Shown here: positions 12,478 to 12,547 of the stretch, piece after piece
How positions within the stretch are numbered: the stretch's first letter is position 1
How the letters are laid out: each line of letters begins with the position of its first letter
Translations under genes and position numbers: made by a program
Assembly (NCBI GenBank): GCA_026417715.1
Contig: JAOACU010000055.1
Coordinates: 1-12,547, forward strand
Source of the DNA: Anaerolineae bacterium
GTDB taxonomy: Bacteria > Chloroflexota > Anaerolineae > UBA4142
DNA length: 12,547 nucleotides
Reading direction: 5' to 3'
Notes under the pieces: model-generated
The model's input: the letters and a program-made list of their open reading frames with translations, nothing else
Database searches by the model: none
Told to the model about the DNA's origin: nothing

Positions 12478-12547
12478 GGTGCAAAGTCGGCGTTGGCGAC
12501 TGGAAGTCGCCGCGACAAAGACCCGAAGCCCGCCTTCGCGGGCTATT
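12478..12547. repeat. interspersed palindromic repeat, copy cut by the window edge
   Basis: It starts GGTGCAAAGTC (12478-12488) and continues with GTTGGCGACTGGA, then CGCCGCGACAAA and ACCC, all shared with the copy at 1961-2125. It lacks the inserted palindrome of that copy; instead GGCGACT-GGA-AGTCGCC forms a simple hairpin. A second stem, AGCCCGC-CTTC-GCGGGCT, matches the AGCCCGC stem of the other copy. The right end lies outside the window. Confidence 0.75.

Overview
The window reads as chromosomal DNA of an anaerobic or facultatively anaerobic bacterium. It is most likely a member of the Chloroflexota (Anaerolineae-like), judged by gene order and protein style only; there is no marker RNA to confirm this. 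Every convincing gene is on the minus strand, so the text follows transcription from high to low coordinates. No stretch longer than about 300 bases lacks a gene.

12547-10948: a partial copy of an interspersed palindromic repeat (12478 to the edge), a good sigma-70-type promoter, then endonuclease V (nfi) and a zinc-binding sirtuin, coupled by an ATGA overlap. 10930-10145: two palindromes likely to act as an operator, then a vapBC-like toxin-antitoxin pair (AbrB-type antitoxin, PIN-domain toxin) coupled by a GTGA overlap. 10144-9937: a leader-like gap with three GTCAAA boxes exactly 11 bp apart and a terminator-like hairpin.

9936-5323: a four-subunit group 3b-type [NiFe] hydrogenase in the order known from Pyrococcus sulfhydrogenase, hydB-hydG-hydD-hydA, followed by its maturation endopeptidase. 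HydG and HydB should pass electrons between NAD(P)(H) and the NiFe site held by HydA and HydD. hydB carries a one-base frameshift that separates its last iron-sulfur motif. The operon appears to continue into a single-domain response regulator, a membrane GAF histidine kinase and a histidine phosphatase (5266-2161).

The most unusual part is the spacers between hydD and the kinase gene. Three of them (7173-7335, 5801-5870, 5279-5348) are facing pairs of degenerate tandem 7- or 8-mers, each with its own core (TAGTC, GACCG, TGAAG), that can fold into long hairpins; in each the array supplies the stop codon of the gene before it. The fourth (4785-4858) is a nested palindrome. I know of no named element matching this set.

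2160-1: a composite palindromic repeat with terminator hairpins, a near-consensus promoter, and the conserved housekeeping run yceD(DUF177)-rpmF-fabD-fabG (fabG cut by the window edge), linking ribosomal protein L32 to fatty acid synthesis.
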